Below are positions 61,313 through 64,000 of a DNA stretch of 64,000 nt, in pieces. The notes beneath the pieces were generated by a model. That model worked only from the letters and a program-made list of their open reading frames with translations, had not been told where the DNA came from and made no database searches. Every line of letters starts with the position of its first letter. Position 1 is the first letter of the stretch. Source of the stretch: Apostichopus japonicus (taxonomy: Eukaryota; Echinodermata; Holothuroidea; Aspidochirotida; Stichopodidae). The stretch is from the NCBI RefSeq assembly GCF_037975245.1, contig NC_092577.1, positions 8,841,013 through 8,905,012 on the forward strand. The letters are read 5' to 3'. A program made the position numbers and the translations under genes.

Positions 61313-64000
61313 TAACAAAGTTCATATATTTTTAAATACAATTACCAAGTAATAGAGGTGAATCTAGCGACATGTAGTTTAGTCAGCTATCTTTGAAGAC
61401 AAGGTAAAGATATTAAAGGAAAAAAAAGTTCGTCCTGCCCCAGGGCCGTGCCAAACGATGCCCAACAACGTTTAAATTGATGATTAGCATAGTTTAGATC
61501 AGGGCTAACTTTGAGAGACATTAAATCACTGATAAATATCAATTTGCTCGACGGATCTTCCCTCCTCTGGTCATCCCTACTTTTTACTTTTAACATATCA
61601 TGGATTTTACTTTAATGCAGTAAAAGTTCTTCAGAAGTGGTCTTGTGCAGAAATGAATGTTTACCAATTTTCACCTGACCTCAGATGACCTTCGACAGAA
61701 ATATTTTGAAGCCGGTTGACATTTGGCTGTCACCGAATATGGTCAAGTTATGTAAGTTAAAATATAACTTGATGTCATTCAAACCAAGATAAACTCTAAT
61801 AAGCAGTGTGTAACTGCTTTAAACACTTGATTTATAATTCAAACTCAGAACATTTAGTGTATGATTCTGTATCGTTTCATCTTTATGACTGAGTAAATGG
61901 CTTTTTTCATTCTTCATGGTGAGATTTTGTGGTCTGTAGTAAAAGAGATATATCGTCTCGTTAACAGCATCCCAAGCAAGAGATGTATGGCAGATTGATA
62001 CAAAGTTCTAAGATGGGGTTATGATTCTTCCTCCATAACCTTTATAAGTATTTAATTAGTGATAATAATCGGTATAATAATAATTAGATGTAATGATTAT
62101 AACGTGTAATAATAGTACAGTTTTTAACTACTGATAATAACCATTTAATTAAGTAACAAATAAAACAGAACGCACATCAAAGTTCAAAAAGAGGAAGCTT
62201 TGCTCCATTTGTACGATGGGGAGTATAGTTGGTTTTGTTCGAGAACATTTGGCTGTAAAACTGACTGATCCTAATTGACGTAATTGGTCAATGAGGTAAT
62301 CTACACTGGTTGTCAACAAATAGATGAAGAACAGGAACTGAAGTTAAATTGTGTTAGCAATGAAACTTCTTGCACTAACGCGATAAGGTGTTCACGTAAT
62401 TTGTGATTTTAAGCTTATTGATTGATTGATTGGGGAAGGGGTTGGGTGGGAATCTGGACACACTATCATATATGACGCCATGATCAATTGTCGGTGCGTA
62501 AGATATGCATCACCAAATCAATCATGGCAACACTGGACTAGATGGGGAGGGAGCGGGTGGGGTTTGGCGTGGATAAGTTACATTATTTAGGTTGTACTGA
62601 GGTCACATGTGGTTCAATATCTTACTATGAACATTGCCTCGCTAAAGTCAAATATAAATGAAGCAATTTTAACTCCTATCAATCCGTAAATCATTGTTTT
62701 ACGAGAAGGATGTATCACGGGAAACGACAGTTGATCTATTTTCAGAGTGTCGTAGGAACGGGATGTGTGTGGACGGCTAATATGACCGGAACGATGGTGA
62801 AATATGATCATGTTTGGTTAGATGAAAATAATTTACCATTTAATGACACTCTAAGTGGCATTTTTGTGTATACATTTGTAACTGCAATCTTCCCGACCAA
62901 GCCATGTAATGTTAACTCATATGATAATATTATCAATGAATCTAACCATGTGGCTGTGGCCGTACAACTGCTGATAAGAAATATACTGTTTGAACCAATA
63001 ATGCACGAAAAAATACATTTGTGTTATCTGACACAAATTCAGTGTTATCTTTCTCTTCTTCATATACAAGCCTTCGCTCTGCATACATTTTAAACTATAG
63101 CATAATATATTAATTTAAATATCGGCTTAACAAGTAATTGTATTATTAATGTTATGATTAAACATGATGTTTTGAACATCCTCCGATGGTCAATCACCAC
63201 CTTAGCCCAAAAAGAAAAATTAGAATAATGTGAATTAGGAAAGACAATAGTCCTTGACTTTCTTGATAGAGGCGGAATTATTTAGTGCAGTCATTGTCTA
63301 TCATTTGTGTTGAATACAGAGAAACCAGAACAAAAACACATTCACATGTGACTCATTCCTTTCCGTAATTAAAGTAAATTAGTCATCATTTCCAGAAGAA
63401 AATCGTTTCTTGGAAACTAATTCAGAGCCAAAACCTAACTTGATATTACAACTGATTTAAACTAAGTATCAAACGAACTATGTTAATTTTCATTTGAAAT
63501 GTTTAAAGCACCACGTGCTATAGTCTTTACTGCTTTACTGCTTTTTCTCTTCGAAATTTATTGATCAACCTTCTAAATTGCATTTAATGATCAGAATTGA
63601 TTATTACACTATTTGAATATAAATTGCTGTCATGGTGAAAATGGAAATTACCAAGTTTATATTCTTTAGTACCACTATCAAATAATTTATGAAATATTTT
63701 AATCCATTTACTGGGATTAAACAACAAACATTTCGCATGCGCAAATTTAAAGCATTGATACTATAGTGTTATATAATCGAACCATCGATATTAGGAACTT
63801 GTTGAATATCAAGCTAAGCCGCAAATCAAAATCAGAGAGATCCTTATCACAAGAGTTCCATCATTGTTATCTATAAACATAACATACAGATCTGCGCGTC
63901 GCTAAGTTCCCGTATTCTAGCAAAGGCATACAAAGGCTTGTAACCACTTATTTCAGTTGACAGTAAATAATTTTCGAACGTTTATTTCCAGTTTAATGGT
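61313..64000. other. Gene-free stretch at the window end
   Basis: The longest frame (62710-63093, 127 codons, MYHGKRQLIYFQ start) lies in sequence of ordinary AT content and has no recognised domain. I cannot support it as a gene. Two G-rich patches (62430-62450, 62545-62565) are present. Confidence 0.4.

Noticed and set aside
62742-62800. EGF-like reading CRRNGMCVDG after TCTATTTTCAG
   Set aside because: Interrupted at once by a TAA and lacks the remaining cysteines; probably chance.

Overview
This is a eukaryotic, AT-rich, intron- and repeat-dominated window from an animal genome. The mix of repeats (BEL/Pao LTR element, L1/Tx1-like LINE, hAT- and Kolobok-like MITEs), the long introns and the style of the LRR exons suggest a marine invertebrate deuterostome, possibly an echinoderm such as a sea cucumber. 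That placement is inference; no rRNA, mitochondrial or other marker gene is present. There are no operons or CRISPR arrays, and I recognise no tRNA or rRNA genes.

Layout. 1-1324: no gene seen. 1330-8789: a complete, young BEL/Pao retrotransposon on the minus strand, with two 920-bp LTRs differing at one base, a single intact 1724-codon gag-pol frame, a purine tract, a candidate primer site and a perfect 5-bp target duplication (ACCTA). 8899-9775: a 30-bp minisatellite next to its right edge. 9776-14500: no gene seen. 14560-16010: diverged tandem copies of a ~345-bp repeat. 16331-21599 (minus): a decayed copy of a large gene family, one intron, with at least eleven frame lesions, PIN/FEN-like acidic motifs and a C-terminal CXC-type cysteine cluster.

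26045-50864 (plus): a chain of short exons with good splice sites that reads as the 3' part of an LRR (possibly NLR-type) gene. Its introns, 2.9-12 kb in this window, have collected mobile DNA: an L1/Tx1-like LINE fragment (26287-28690), a TTAA-flanked fold-back MITE (34921-35505), a hAT-type MITE with a perfect 8-bp duplication (36145-37341), other inverted and direct repeats (39396-40660) and a decayed hAT-like transposase gene (41164-43841). The exon-1 side of this gene was not found.

51-64 kb: minisatellites of 51 bp (two loci) and 27 bp, a decayed C2H2 zinc-finger gene (53917-54465), the 3' end of another LINE (56309-56530, minus), an LTR-like promoter/polyA pair (58108-58411) and a long TA tract. 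The only protein-coding frames I consider potentially functional are the BEL polyprotein and the LRR exons; the other protein-like frames are broken or unproven.
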